Notes under the pieces: generated by a model | Databases searched by the model: none | What the model saw: only the letters and a program-made list of their open reading frames with translations | What the model was told of the DNA's origin: nothing | Made by a program: the position numbers and the translations under genes | From: Pholiota molesta | Taxonomy: Eukaryota; Basidiomycota; Agaricomycetes; Agaricales; Strophariaceae | Reading direction: 5' to 3' | DNA: 64,000 nt | Assembly (NCBI GenBank): GCA_014925825.1 | Contig: JACGCK010000122.1 | Location: 62,001 to 126,000, forward strand | Shown here: in pieces, positions 9,912-21,780 of the stretch | Numbering within the stretch: position 1 is the first letter of the stretch | Layout: each line of letters begins with the position of its first letter

Positions 9912-12900
9912 TCACATATCCATCCCCAGCCCCGCCGCCGCCGCCGCCGCCGCATGCTGCTGCCGCGCATACAGCGCCGCCGCGCGCGCCGCATCATCCT
10001 CGTCGTCCTCCCGCCCCGCGGCGCCCGCGCGTTTGATCGGGGACGCCGCACCACCACCACCGGCGCCGGCGCTGCCGTCGAACGCCACGCCGAGGCCCAT
10101 GCCGAGCGACCCCAGCAGCGCGTCGTCCTCTGTGAAGCGGGGGTTGGGGCTGTTCGCGCCGCTGCTGCTGTTGCTATTGCTGCTGGCGCTGGCGGGGGTG
10201 GTGAGGGCGTTGGTGTTGGTGTGAGCATTGGGGTTGGCGGCGGCGCTGGAGGAGGCGAGCGTAGCGGGGTTGAGCGGCGACGTGAGCATCGCGTTCGGCG
10301 GGAGCGCGTACCCCTGCTGCTGCTGGCTGTACCCGCCATAATGCCCCTGTTGCTGGTACGCGCCCGCCGCCGCGGACGGCGGCCGCGAGCGCGCGGGGCT
10401 CGCCGCGCTGCTGCCGTGCGAGCTCGTGCGCGAGTGCAGCGACGCCGCGCTGGGCGAGGGGGCTGTAGTAGCGGCTGACGTGTTCGTATTCGTGTTCGCG
10501 TTCGAGTTGACGTTCGTATTGGAGGAGGAAGATGAGGAGGCGGGCACAGAGAAGGCATGCGCGTGCACAGTCGGCGCGGGCGTCGGCGTGATCGCGGTCG
10601 TCTTCAGGCCGAGTCCGTACACCTGCTGCTGCTGCTGCTGCTGCTGCGCGTACTGCTGTTGCTGAGCATGCTGATGCTGCTGCTGCTGGTGCGCATACGC
10701 CGCCGCCTGCACCGCAAACGCCGTCTGCGCCTGCTGCTGGGCCTGCTGGTGGCTCTGCTGCTGCTGGGATTGCTGGGGTGGCGCGGGCGTCCCGGCGCGG
10801 CTCGGCGCCACGCTCAGGCTGCCCGCGCGCGACACCGGCACCGACGCGCTCCCCTTCGCCCCGCCCTGCCGCATCGCCGCCGCACCATACATCCCCTGCC
10901 CTGTACCACCCGCACCCACACCACTCCCACTCCCACCTGCACCGCCCTGCGCCGCCGCCGCGCGCTGCTTCCCCCCAAGACACTCATGCACCCCGCTCGC
11001 CAGCAGCGCGAGCCCCACCGCCCCATGGTCCCCCGAATGCTGATAATGATACCGCAACCCGTTCATGTTCTTGTACCTCCTCGCGCACTCGCCCACCCCG
11101 CACGCGAACGGGCGCAGCCGCCGCTCCGCCTCGCGCTCGACCTCGACGAGGTCCGACTCGGAGATGTTCGACAGGTCCGCGGGCGTCAGCGAGAGGATGG
11201 AGGTCGGCGAGAGCGGCGTCGGCGGCGGGCCGCCGTTGGTGTTGGCGTCGTTCGGGTGTGCGCCGTTCTCGGTGGTCGGCGTGGACGGCGTGGTATGCGC
11301 CGCCGGCGCGCCCGCCGCGTGCTGGGCACCACCAGGATACGCGGCGGACCCAGCACTCGCACTGCGCATCAGCCCTGCACCCTGGCCGGCGCCGCCGTCG
11401 CGCTCGCGCTCGCGGCGCTTCCTCTCGAGCAGGTCCTTGACGTGCTCGAGGTCCTTCGGCGGCGCGAAGTTGCAGCTCCCGTGCGTCATGTGGTACTTGA
11501 GCCCGTTCGCCTGCTTGTACGACTTGTTGCAGTTCGGCTTCGGGCACCTGAACGGCTTGGACATCAGCAGCGGGGACGCCGCCGCGCGCGCGAGCGACGC
11601 GGGCGTGCTCGACGTCGAGCCCCCGGCGCCGGCGTGCGGAGTGGGCGCCGGCGCGTGGGCCGCGGGCTGCGCGCCTTGTTGTGCGTGCTGTTGTTGTTGT
11701 TGTTGTTGTTGTTGCTGTTGCATGTTCTGATGCAGCGCACCCTGCACATGCTGCTGCTGCTGCTGCTGCTGCTGTTGCGGTGGAGAATGCACAGCGCCAG
11801 CCGCGTTATACCCATTGAACGGATTCGCGCCGCCCGCACCTGCCGGCGTCGTCGGCGCCGTCTGCGCCTTCCTTTGTTGGCCCTGACCCTTCCCGCGCCC
11901 CTTAGTAGCCTTGCCCTCCGCCTTCGCCGGCGGGCTCCCGCTCGAGAACAGCAGCGCAGGCGGGACACACCCGCCGCCCTCCTCCTGCGGCGTGCCCAGG
12001 CCGATGCCCAGGCCGCCCATCTGCGTGTGGCCCCACATATGCGGGTTCTGGCCCCACATCCCGTGGAGGCCCCCGTCCGAGGCGCTGCTCGCGGGGTTAT
12101 TGCTGCCCGCGTTGGCGTTGATCGCGCTCGCCTCGTCGACGGTGGCGCCGTTGAACTGCGCGCCGGGCATGCACGCGCTGTAGTCGGATGCGAAGCGCGC
12201 GTAGGCGTTGAAGGCGGTCCCGGCGTTGGCGAGCGGGCCCGCGCTCGCACGCGCAGGGGCGAACGCGGTGCCGGGTGCCAGGGCGAGGTTGAGGTTGAGC
12301 GAGGGCCGCTGTTGCGTCGCAGGAGCATTGGAGTTTCCCGACGAAGGCGGCGAGGCGGACCCAGAAAGCGCGGGCGAAGTATGGCGTGTTGACGCCGCGG
12401 ATGTGCCATAGGGCGATGGGGGTTGGGAAAGGAAGTGGACATGGCCGCCGTGGTAATGCGCCGCCGGCAGCGCAAAGGAGCTCCTAGGGGACGGCCACGC
12501 TGAGAGGGGCGTCGAGATCGGAGTATCTGGAGGAGAGGGTGCACACGACGAGGGCGAGGAACGGGCGGAGGTGCGTGCGGAAGGCGGAGGGGGTGGAGGG
12601 GGGGCATCGAGATCGATGTCAAGCTCCATGTCGTCAGGGTCGAAGGGGGTGGCGTAGGGCTGATGCTGCTGGTGCAGGGGATGTTGGGGGTGAGCGGATT
12701 GAGATTGGAGGTGGTGGGGGAGAAGTGGTTCTGGGAGGAGGAGGGGTAGTTGTGGGTGTTGGGAAGGGGGTGTACGGTCGGGTTGAAGGGGATCTGGATG
12801 TGGGCCTGGGGCTGTGCGGAGTCGGGGTCGACGACGACGATGTGCACCTCTTCGAAGTGCTCGAGGAGGGCATGGAGATCGGTGAGATGGAGGCCACAGC

Positions 12901-13379
12901 AGGTGTAGTTGCGGCACTGCAGCGCGTCAGCAGCGGGAAACGAGGGACAACTGTTGACTTACGAGCTCGCCCTCGCGCTCAAAGACGTTGAGTGCGTTCA
13001 TGATGGAGTCGCTCTCGATGGACGACGGGGTCTTGCCGGTTCGATAGCCGTCGAGACTGCGAACGGCGTATAAGCCTCACGGACACGGAAAGACGAGAGG
13101 GACTCACTCGATGCTGCTGAGGAGATGGGCCGTGGGCGAGCCTGCTGGGATGCGGGAGGAGGGGCTCATGCCCCAGGAGGCGGCGCGCCAGGAGATGGGT
13201 GAGCCGAGGAAGTGGCGGGTGAAGGAGGCGGGGTTGAAGGCGCCGTCGGAGGACGCTGGGTAGGAGCCGACGTCGTGCATGGCGTAGTCGGCTGGGCCGC
13301 CTGTGGAGGAGCCCATGCCCGCTGCCAGGGCGCCCGTTCCCTGTGCGGGGAGGGCGATGGGCTGGGAGTGCGCGATCAT
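9912..13379 (-). CDS. SFP1: SFP1-like C2H2 zinc-finger transcription factor with long low-complexity regions
   Basis: Exon 1 is 13379-13108, exon 2 is 13056-12963, and exon 3 starts at 12916 and ends with TGA at 9912-9914. Exon 3 opens with a zinc-finger-like stretch, CRNYTCCGLHLTDLHALLEH. Two split-type fingers follow: CPKPNCNKSYKQANGLKYH (about 11545-11490) and CGVGECARRYKNMNGLRYHY (about 11110-11040). This arrangement resembles yeast Sfp1, a regulator of ribosomal-protein and growth genes. Between and after the fingers lie polyglutamine, alanine, asparagine and serine runs encoded by CAG/CAA-type repeats (10620-10790, 11680-11780). The frame at the start of exon 3 does not continue: the reading shifts by one near 12660, explained either by a missing base in the C run at 12657-12659 or by an intron from GTACAC at 12775. 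Orthology is inferred from the finger pattern only. Confidence 0.78.
10618..10790. repeat. CTG/CAG-type trinucleotide repeats (polyglutamine coding)
   Basis: Runs of CTG on the plus strand encode glutamine runs of the SFP1-like protein on the minus strand. They are interrupted by GTG, GGC and similar codons, and a second cluster lies at about 11680-11780. Such runs often vary in length between strains. Confidence 0.75.
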
Positions 13380-14600
13380 GGAGGTGGTTGGAGGGAAGTT
13401 GATGGGGCACCCACCCAGCCCCTCTATTTACCATCCCACACCAACCTGGCTCGGCCCGCACAGGCCCTCCCCCAGCACTGCCACGGCAACATCCTTCAAC
13501 CCCATCCGCCGCGAGCTGGCCCGCACCGGCTCGTCCCTGCTGCCCTGCCCTGGCCTCCGTACGCCCGACGCAGCCTCGCTGTGCCAGAGCGTGCGCCGCC
13601 GCGCTCCCACGACGCAGTGTGCGCACAAGCTCCGTGCCGTCCCCCATGTGGCCCTGCTGCCTCGCTGCCCGTGCTTCTCTCCGACCCTCCTTCCCCTGCT
13701 CACCCCCCTCCCCGCACGAGCGAGGGTCCAGGCCTCCGTTTCCCGGTTCAGCTTCCGCATCCGCACCCGTGTTCAGATTCCGCATCCGTACCGGTTTCAT
13801 CCCCAACCCCAACAAATTCCCTCCCTACCCTCCCGCGTCCCCCCTCCCTACAGCCCGCACCCTACCTTGCACCTCCCTCCGTCCGTCGTCCCCCCGTCCC
13901 TCCTCCCAATGAACGGTGCGCGTGCCCCCGCGAACCGGGTCCGCCGTCACCGTCACCGGCGACGGTCACACTGCTTAGCTTAGCCAACGTGAATCAGCGG
14001 CTGCTGCCATCGGACATCCCGCTGAATCATCCGCGTTCGTTAGTAGCCTTTGGGCACGCGGCCGCACGCATACGCGGATCCGCTGGCGCAGCGTACTCTA
14101 ACACGCTCAGCCTCAAGCTCACCTCCGAAGCCCCCAGCTGCGCGGCCTCTCCCACATACATACGTACGTGCCCACCACGCCCATCCCACCCGCGCCTGCA
14201 TCTGCCGTATGCACATTCCATCTGCCTCCGCGTATACCCATCCCCATGCCTACTTCCACACCTCTCTATGCCGACCCACCTCCATTCCCTCCACACCTTT
14301 CCATCCATCCGACGCACACGCACAAACACACACACACGCAAACCCTCCGCAGCCCGCGATCCAGCTCGGCGGGTGCGGCTATACCTTCTCCCGCCCTCCC
14401 GCCGACCCCGACGCAAAGTTCGACTCCGCCCCCTCGGCCCCGCGGACCTTTCAAGTAATACATACAACGCCAAACGGATACATGCACCAATACAAACGCC
14501 AACAATACAATACCTCCCTGATATTTACATTCAAATTGCGCTGATAACGCGCAGGGACTTGTTACAACGCAGGGAGGAATGTACAGGTATGTAATCGTGC
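13380..14600. other. long upstream region of the SFP1-like gene, C-rich on the plus strand
   Basis: GC-rich sequence with C runs and a (CA)n-like stretch near 14310-14340. Long open frames here, including one of about 460 codons on the plus strand, have no family features and look like products of GC richness. The region probably carries the promoter and 5' leader of the minus-strand SFP1-like gene, including a G-quadruplex motif (see findings). Confidence 0.5.
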
Positions 14601-15508
14601 AAGATCACCGCCGCCGGTCCAACTACTCACCGGTCGCGCAACCCCCACCGGCAATTGCATACCCTGGCCTTACCTGGCCGTACACGCAACGCGCGTCAAG
14701 TGCACGCCTCCATTGCATTCCACGCCGTTCTGGATGAATCCCAGCGCACCGAGTCAAAACCCCTCCCGAGTCACAGCTGAGTCACGTAAGTTGAAGGTGG
14801 CGCTAGAAGGTACGTACTTACTATCAATTGCAGAGCCCAGAAACGCCCGCCGTGGCGCCGTACGAGCCCGACGCGTGGCGAGCTGAAGCATACCAACATA
14901 TTCGATGCGTCAGTGTATGTAGGAATGTACTGCGTAGCGCGTAAAATAATAGCCAGATAATGAAATGCATTTCGCGTGACAGAACGAAGGTCATTGCGCG
15001 CTCTGAGAAATGGGCTCGTATCAAGGAGTCCTGAGAACGGAAAGACAGACTGCACTAAGTAAGGAAATTCAATTCTGGACCTCAAATTGTTGCAGGTGAG
15101 TATTCATGTATGCATCTTACTAGTGATATATTTTCAACTGCTAAAATGGCTCAGAACCTGCTTACCATGGCTGAACTTGGCGGCCTGACATGAGTCTGAG
15201 ATGACGCGCTGCAGACAACTTTTGGCCATGTCAGATAACTTGCAGATGACCATTATCGAATTCACCACCTTGCGAAAGTACTGAGACACATTCATTCCAA
15301 GTTACATACAAGTTTTGTCCGTAGTCCACGCCACACAACTCCCAAACCCCACGCCCCGCGTCAGGCGTCGTGGAGCCCAAGAGAACCGTTAGTATGCAGA
15401 CGCAGCGAACGAACGCGGAGGCGGATCAACTGAGGGTGGGGGCGGCGGTGGGGGGTGGAGCCGACGTACATAGTATGGGGAGTGGCTCGGATGACGCGGT
15501 ACATTGCA
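14601..15508. other. intergenic, nothing recognised
   Basis: Mixed-composition sequence without a supported gene, RNA or repeat. The frames present are short and lack family features. Confidence 0.5.
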
Positions 15509-16628
15509 AGTTGTCTCGCGCGCCCCAGGCGCAGCGGCAGATGATATATGTATATGCTCCTCGCGCGGAGCGGACGGGTGATACGTTCTCGCGGCGGGCG
15601 GGCGGTGAGGAGGAGCGAGCGCGCCTAGGACGCATACAGGGCGCGTCGAGGTACGTGCGCCTGCTTTCTGGCGCTCGGTTGGAGGATCGACTCGACTCGG
15701 ATACTCACCGTGCGTGATATCCTGCCCAACTGCGCCGGTCCATGTGGCTCGCAACAGACACTACGCGCGACAAAGGTTGGCATGCCTTGTAGTACGCTGA
15801 GGCCGCCGCGATTCAGAACACACGCGCACGCGCATCAGTGGTGTCCATGGAAATGGCGGTTCGTTTAGCGAGCGCTTCCTCCCTTTGTCTCGCGCGCCCC
15901 AGGCGCAGAGGCAGATGAATGTGATCCTCGCGCGGAGCGGCGGGCGGCGGTGAGGACAAGCTACCGCGCTTGAAATGCATACAGGGCGCGTCGAGGTACG
16001 TGCGCGCAACGAATAATGCGCTGTACACGGAAGCGCATGCTCGGTTGACGCGCGATGCGGCCTGCTTTTTGGCTGGCGCTCGGTTTTGGAGGATCGACTC
16101 GACTCGAATACGTGATAATACTCTCCAACTGCGCCGGTCCATGTGGCTCGCAACAGCCACTACGCGCGACAAAGTTGGCATGTTTCGAACGCTGAGGCCG
16201 CCATTCAGAACACACGCGCACGCGCATCAGTGGTGTCCATCATGATGGAAATGGCGGTTCGTTTAGCGAGCGCTTCCTCTCCTTGTCTCGCGCGCGCCAG
16301 GCGCAGAGGGCGGTGAGGACAAGCGACCGCGCCCAGAACGCATACAGGGCGCGTCGAGGTACGTGTGGTGCGCAACGATTAGTGCGCTGTACACGGGAGC
16401 GCGCATGCTCGGTTGATGCGCGATGCGGCCTGCTTTTTGGCGCTCGGTCTCGGAGGATCGACTCGACTCGACTCGACTCGGATACGCGCCGTACGGGTCC
16501 ATGTGGCCCCCAACAGCCACTACGCGCGACAAAGGTGGACGCTGTGGCCGCCGCGATTCAGAACACACGCGCACGCGCATCAGTGGTGTCCATGGAAATG
16601 GCGGTTCGTTTAGCGAGCGCTTCCCTCT
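15509..16628. repeat. three-copy tandem repeat, unit about 350-395 bp, GC-rich
   Basis: Five landmark words recur in the same order. CTCGCGCGCCCCAGGCGCAG occurs near 15515 and 15891, with a one-base variant near 16286. CATACAGGGCGCGTCGAGGT occurs near 15633, 15977 and 16341. GAGGATCGACTCGACTCG occurs near 15675, 16092 and 16454. CACTACGCGCGACAAAG occurs near 15760, 16158 and 16519. AACACACGCGCACGCGCATC occurs near 15817, 16207 and 16561. Copies differ by substitutions and short indels, and GACTC is further amplified in the third copy. No coding function is evident. Confidence 0.85.
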
Positions 16629-19600
16629 CCCGAACGCGCTGGTTCTCATGCGCTCTCCTAGCTTCTCCTGGCCGATCGCGGGATTTGCGCTGGATATTCG
16701 GATATACATAGCATGTCGATCCATGATGTTGATCGCCCACCATCGATGGTGCGCTTGGGGTTGTTGGGCGCCTAGAAGTCAAGGGATGTCGGGTCCGGGC
16801 CCGGCGGGCGGGTCTGATGACCTGATCCAATAGTCTCTAGCTCGGGAGGCCGATGTATTAGGTGCAACATACACGGAATAACTGCCATCTCGAACCACCC
16901 AAGCGCCTCCTAGCGCGCGTGTCCAGCGCATCCACGCATGTTCAGCGTTAACGCCATCTCATCCATCCCACAGCGCCTCCCCCCCTCCTCCGCACGGGCA
17001 TACGAGCGGCGGCCAGAGGGACCAGGTCTACGCCACGGACGCCTATCAATCACATCGATATCCCCCTCTGGACGGTCCCCGCCCACACGCCGCCTGACCG
17101 CCTGACTCACCAAATTGAACGATGGCCTCAGCAAACGCAAGTGGGCCGGCGCGCTTGGCTTGCCATGGTTATTGGTCCCGCGCAACGCGTCCAGGATGAC
17201 GGGCACGAATTGGGATGCTATGCCACTTCAAGGTATAGTGGGGTTTCAGTGTCAGTCGGGATTCGGGAGAGGTCTACTATCTGTCTCCGGGATAACGGAT
17301 CCTGGCCATGCATGATTTTGATTGATTTGAGTGGGCAACGGCCTCGAGTTGGTGAGTACTTACATGCGACTGAATGCACGAGTGCGCTGTGTATGTACCA
17401 GATAATAGAACGTCGATGGAGATATGCGCCACGGCTCCAAGATACGCCCTGTTTGACGCTGGCTTGTCGACGCCAGTGGCATATCTCCCCGGCCGACGGC
17501 AAAGGCGCTATCCACACAATATCCACAGCTGAGCAGCGAAACTGAAAGATCGAACACATGTCAAAGGCAGGCAGACAGGCACCACCACCACTTCCGGCGC
17601 GGCTTCACGCGAACAGAATAGAGTCGGACGTGTATGTATTCTGCCAGCGCTTGTCACCCATGTCATCGTCAGCGTCAAAAGCGTCATATGCAAGCCCCAC
17701 ATCCAAAGGCGTCGCGTTTCGTCTCCTTGACCATCGCGCGTCTCAGCCACTAATGAATGGGACGCGGAGGCCGCCAGACTCCTAAATGATCCGCGGGTTC
17801 ACTTAGCGCCAGAGTCGTTTTTGAGCTGCTTGACGCCTTGAAATTTGACTTGCCCCTCGAGGCTATGAGACGATGCCCCATGGGAGTTGGGGCACCTTTT
17901 CGGGGCTAGCAGGGAGTTATTGTATATATATGACATAGCGCATGATTGTGTCTGTAGCATGCATGTTGCCCAAACGCCAGGGATTTCCGGTACGGGTGCG
18001 GAGATTGCCAAACAGATAACGTCGGAGTGCTAAGGTATCGATGCGGTTAAAGGGGATTTGAGGTGCGGATTAATGCAAGGGCCAAGCCTAAACGGTATAG
18101 AAAAACATACAATCCTACATATATCAAACTTATTGGAGCAAATCCCTTACGCCTTCTTCTGGTTTTTGAATGTGCAGATTCGCAAAAAATAGTGCTGAAT
18201 ATATCTTACTGCTTTCCACAAGGGACGACTTCACGCAGATTTGGGCTGGAAGCTAACGGTCAGTTGTAAGTGGAAAGATCTCTATTAGTGCCAACTAAAC
18301 TTTTCCCGACAGCTTGCTCTACTAGATGCAGGATGTCTGCAATGAATGACATACTGGCTGACAGACGTACTATATTTAATTTTCTATTCATAGCTCATGA
18401 TCAGCGCTCGGGTGCTCAAGCGCTCAAGCGCTCAAGGCTGAGAGCTTCACGATGAAGTTGCGTCTAAAAAGTAAAGTTGTCTCGATGTTCAATACCTTAC
18501 TAGATCAAAGATAATGACGGCTGGCCACCAGCCCTCAGCATCCGTTCGTTCGATCGTCCAAGTCGCGAAACGTGGCTTCCTCACACCCACTGAGCTGACA
18601 GATTCTGACAAAGTCATGCCGCTGAGAATGTAGATCTCTTGCTAGTGGCGGGTCCCGGGTGATAAACTAGCTTGATTGATTGATTGGGTTTTGTGAATAT
18701 TTCCTTGGAAGAATGGGGCAATGGGAAGAATCCTCTGCGACAAATCAGACCAGGCAGAGGGAAATTTCCTTCACTACAAGCTCTTTCATATACCCAGAAG
18801 CTTACAATATTTCAAATCTACCCTAACCTGCTGATATTTTCATGCTCCCTCTGGCATGATTCATGGTACAGGTCTCAGATGAGGGCTTCTGTGATATTGT
18901 ACTTCCAAATGAAAGGTTTTTCATGTCAATCCTCATTAGTCAATCAACACTCCTTCACTGGGCAATACCTGGGACGAACGCGTACAAAATTCAACAACTA
19001 GCTTCCAGAATTATCTAGGGTTATTCCGGTCACAATATCTACTGTAGACTATCCAATCATGCAATCATAACATGATTATCAGCGGCAGATTCTCTATCTG
19101 GGATTCGGGCAGGTGGAATTTTGGAAACAAATATAGTTGCACGCAATTGCCAAGTGGCCGTACAAACCTCGGCTGGATGCCGTGGAGATGCTGCGGACTG
19201 GAGGCTAGGGGAGGCTGTCATGCATATGTCATGGGATGTGCACATAAGGCGGTGTGTAATGTGCGCGTTACCCACAAGTCGCCCACAAGTTGGAGTAATG
19301 TACTTGATCAATCATTCGGTCATTACCCAGGAGATGTGCACATCTCTGTCAGTATTGCGATTCTGCGAACACATCTGTTCATTGGAAAAATCTGAATTAC
19401 AACTACAACGCTATGGACGAAGGTTTGTTATAAGTACTTGTAAGATTTTTGAACATTGAAAACATCGAATGTTGGCGCAATGCTCGAACCCAACTAAAGA
19501 AACATGTACGAGAAGGCATGTGATTTCCCATTGACATGTTCAGCGCTCATGATTGTACTATTAATGCAATCCAATGCGACTCAATGGCCCATCGTCAGCC

Positions 19601-19660
19601 GAAACAAATGGTACTTAGTACATTGCGGCTTCCCCTCCTGAAATGGACGTTTAAGTTTGA
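16629..19660. other. 3 kb intergenic, nothing recognised
   Basis: Short frames only. A small CTCAAGCG micro-repeat lies near 18415-18436. The 3' part is AT-richer and leads into the promoter of MpaB-like copy 2. Confidence 0.5.
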
Positions 19661-19667
19661 TATATAA
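19661..19667 (+). promoter_or_regulatory. TATA box of MpaB-like copy 2
   Basis: TATATAA lies 60 bp upstream of the ATG at 19727. The spacing fits a TATA element with a short 5' leader. Confidence 0.5.
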
Positions 19668-19726
19668 CGAGGCTTTCCTCGCTACTGACCAGTTGACCGC
19701 TATTCAATTCTGACAAGTTCAGAACG

Positions 19727-21780
19727 ATGGAGAGTGGCCATCCTCTTGATACCTTTTCTACTACAACCCAATGGTTACTTCGCCATTTACCAAGTCAATC
19801 AGAAGCGCTCGACCTTCTGCCCCGTCTTACCACTGTAACAACAGTCGCTGGAGGATTCATTCTATGGCTGGTGGTTGTGCGGGCATTGCGCTGGCGACGT
19901 TACAGCGCTATCCACCGTAAATACGGACCCAAGTGGAACAATGGTCTCGGTGCGATAAATCCTCAAGAAGCCCAGGAAATCATACACCTATCTACCGTGT
20001 ATGATATGCCATTTCTCGTGCATAAGGCGCTCTCATTTGCACTCTTCAAGACATACGCTATTGTACATCTCTTTTTTTGCTGTTCTGTTTTTTTAAAGTA
20101 GTAGCTGAATGTGCTCTTCAATCAGCCGTCGATCTCGAAGCTCCTTGCTTCGACCAAGGAGCTGAGTTCGAAAGAAAATATCTCGCGACGATATGCTGAT
20201 GTACGTGTATTATTTGTGTATCATTGCAGTTTTTTCTCTCTCCCTAATGGATGGGGGCTGTGGTAATAGACAGATATTCTGATATGTGAGCATATACTCT
20301 ATCCTTATCTAACCTGATTTTCAATGGTATTGGTCTATCCCCAGCAACCTGGACCACCTGCCCTATCTCGGGATTCACGGATCCTTCATTTTCTTCGATA
20401 AATACAGGCCCGAACGTAAAGCCAGCAGAGGATCCGCGAGCAAATATCGCATTGGCTAGAGTGAACTGGATGCATTCGAAATATAAAATCGTATGTTCAA
20501 AATCCAATCTTTCTCCTGCAATGCATTTAAACTGAGATCGTCTCAACGCCACCTGTCACCAGTCGAACAGTGATCACCTGTACACTCTATGTCTATTCGC
20601 CTTAGAGGCTATCGTAAGCACATTATATCTAAAGTGACCAGCCTGTACTACGGAATATTAATCTCAGCAATTATTCTTCATTTAGTATTGGTCCGATCGT
20701 TACGGGTGGCGCTCCTTGTCCCCTCTCGAAAAGCATGCCTTCTACGTCTTCTGGGCTGAAATAGGCAAAAGGATGAACATTCAGGATATCCCTGGAAGCA
20801 TCGAAGAAATGATGGCATGGAGCAAGGTTTGTACCGATTGTTTTCAATTGAAATAAGGCAGTGTTGACCTCGAATATAAATCATATCAGGCGTATGAAAA
20901 CACCTATATGGTCCCAGCAGAGACCAACAGAATCGTTGCTGGATATACACTCGATGAACTTCTGTGCCCAGTGCCCGAAGCGTTTGGCTTGAGAGCGTTC
21001 GGAGTCAAAATCGTTGTTTGTTTGCTAGACGATATTACGAGGGAAGCTATGATGTATGTGAAACGCAATCATTCGTTCTTTTCAGCAGTCAGAATTTCTG
21101 ACACAAAAACAGGTATAAGAAACAGTCGTGGCTGCTTCGCACTGTAGTGAAAGCTTCTATGTCTATGCCCAATTTCGTTCAGCGCTTCTTGCTGCCTCCT
21201 CGTATTTCTGGTGTATATACCGTCGAACCCGGACCCCTTCACAATGTCAAACCAGGGGAATGTCCTCGCATGCACCCTAATAGGTGAGTAATTTCTTAAC
21301 TATGGATCTACTTTTCATAAGTTTTCCATATTTCCAATGTTCTTCCGTTTCATTAGATATGCAGCCCGTCCGTGGTACAGATCCGAGTCCTCCTCGACTA
21401 TAGGATATTACATGGATAAATTATTTGTCAGACTTGGTTGGTTTCTAGAAGTGCCCAGCCCCCGGTGCGTATCATCTTCCTCTATTCTATTTGACGTAGC
21501 TTGACGCTGCATAGGTTGAAGAGTGGAGGTTACCGCCTCGAAGAAATGGTGCGTAGTTCAGTCCCGTTATACTTTAGTACATATGTAGCTGACACAGAAC
21601 TAATCTAGGGACCGGCTAGATTTGAGGACGGTTGGTGCATCAAGTATGCTTGTGCAGCATTTTACAATAACTTGTTTCATTTTAGTTGGCCACGAAGAGG
21701 TCATGCGAAATGCCGCGAAACTGCAAGGCTGTCCAGTAGCCGGGCCATGGTCGTTGGATGGGAGAAAGTCAACGGGTTGA
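19727..21780 (+). CDS. MpaB/DUF2236-like ER-bound oxygenase, copy 2 (intact), 12 exons
   Basis: Exons are 19727-20062, 20126-20200, 20270-20285, 20345-20490, 20563-20613, 20686-20826, 20890-21053, 21113-21283, 21357-21464, 21515-21548, 21609-21630 and 21686-21780, coding for 452 aa with all junctions GT-AG and in phase. A single N-terminal membrane segment at about residues 36-54 is followed by RRYSAIHRKYGPKWNNGLG. Later conserved pieces are CPISGFTDPSF, ARVNWMHSKYKI, WAEIGKRMNIQDIP, TLDELLCPVPEAFGLR, GYRLEEM and CPVAGPWSLDGRKS. Proteins of this fold (MpaB, latex-clearing-protein-like) are heme-dependent or related oxidative cleavage enzymes on the ER membrane; the substrate is unknown. The exon lengths match copy 1 almost exactly, showing duplication with preserved structure. 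One 16-nt microexon (20270-20285) is kept in both. Confidence 0.9.

Noticed and set aside
9713..10558. A 281-codon minus-strand frame overlapping the SFP1 C-terminus
   Set aside because: Another frame of the same repetitive coding DNA, Arg/Pro-rich, with no independent evidence.
10557..12392. A 611-codon open frame on the plus strand
   Set aside because: It lies antisense to the SFP1-like gene in GC-rich repeat sequence and reads as Arg/Leu-rich nonsense. The minus strand carries the zinc fingers.
13212..14594. A 460-codon open frame on the plus strand
   Set aside because: Pro/Ser/His-rich with no domain; it overlaps SFP1 exon 1 and its leader in antisense. Best explained by GC-rich sequence with few stops.
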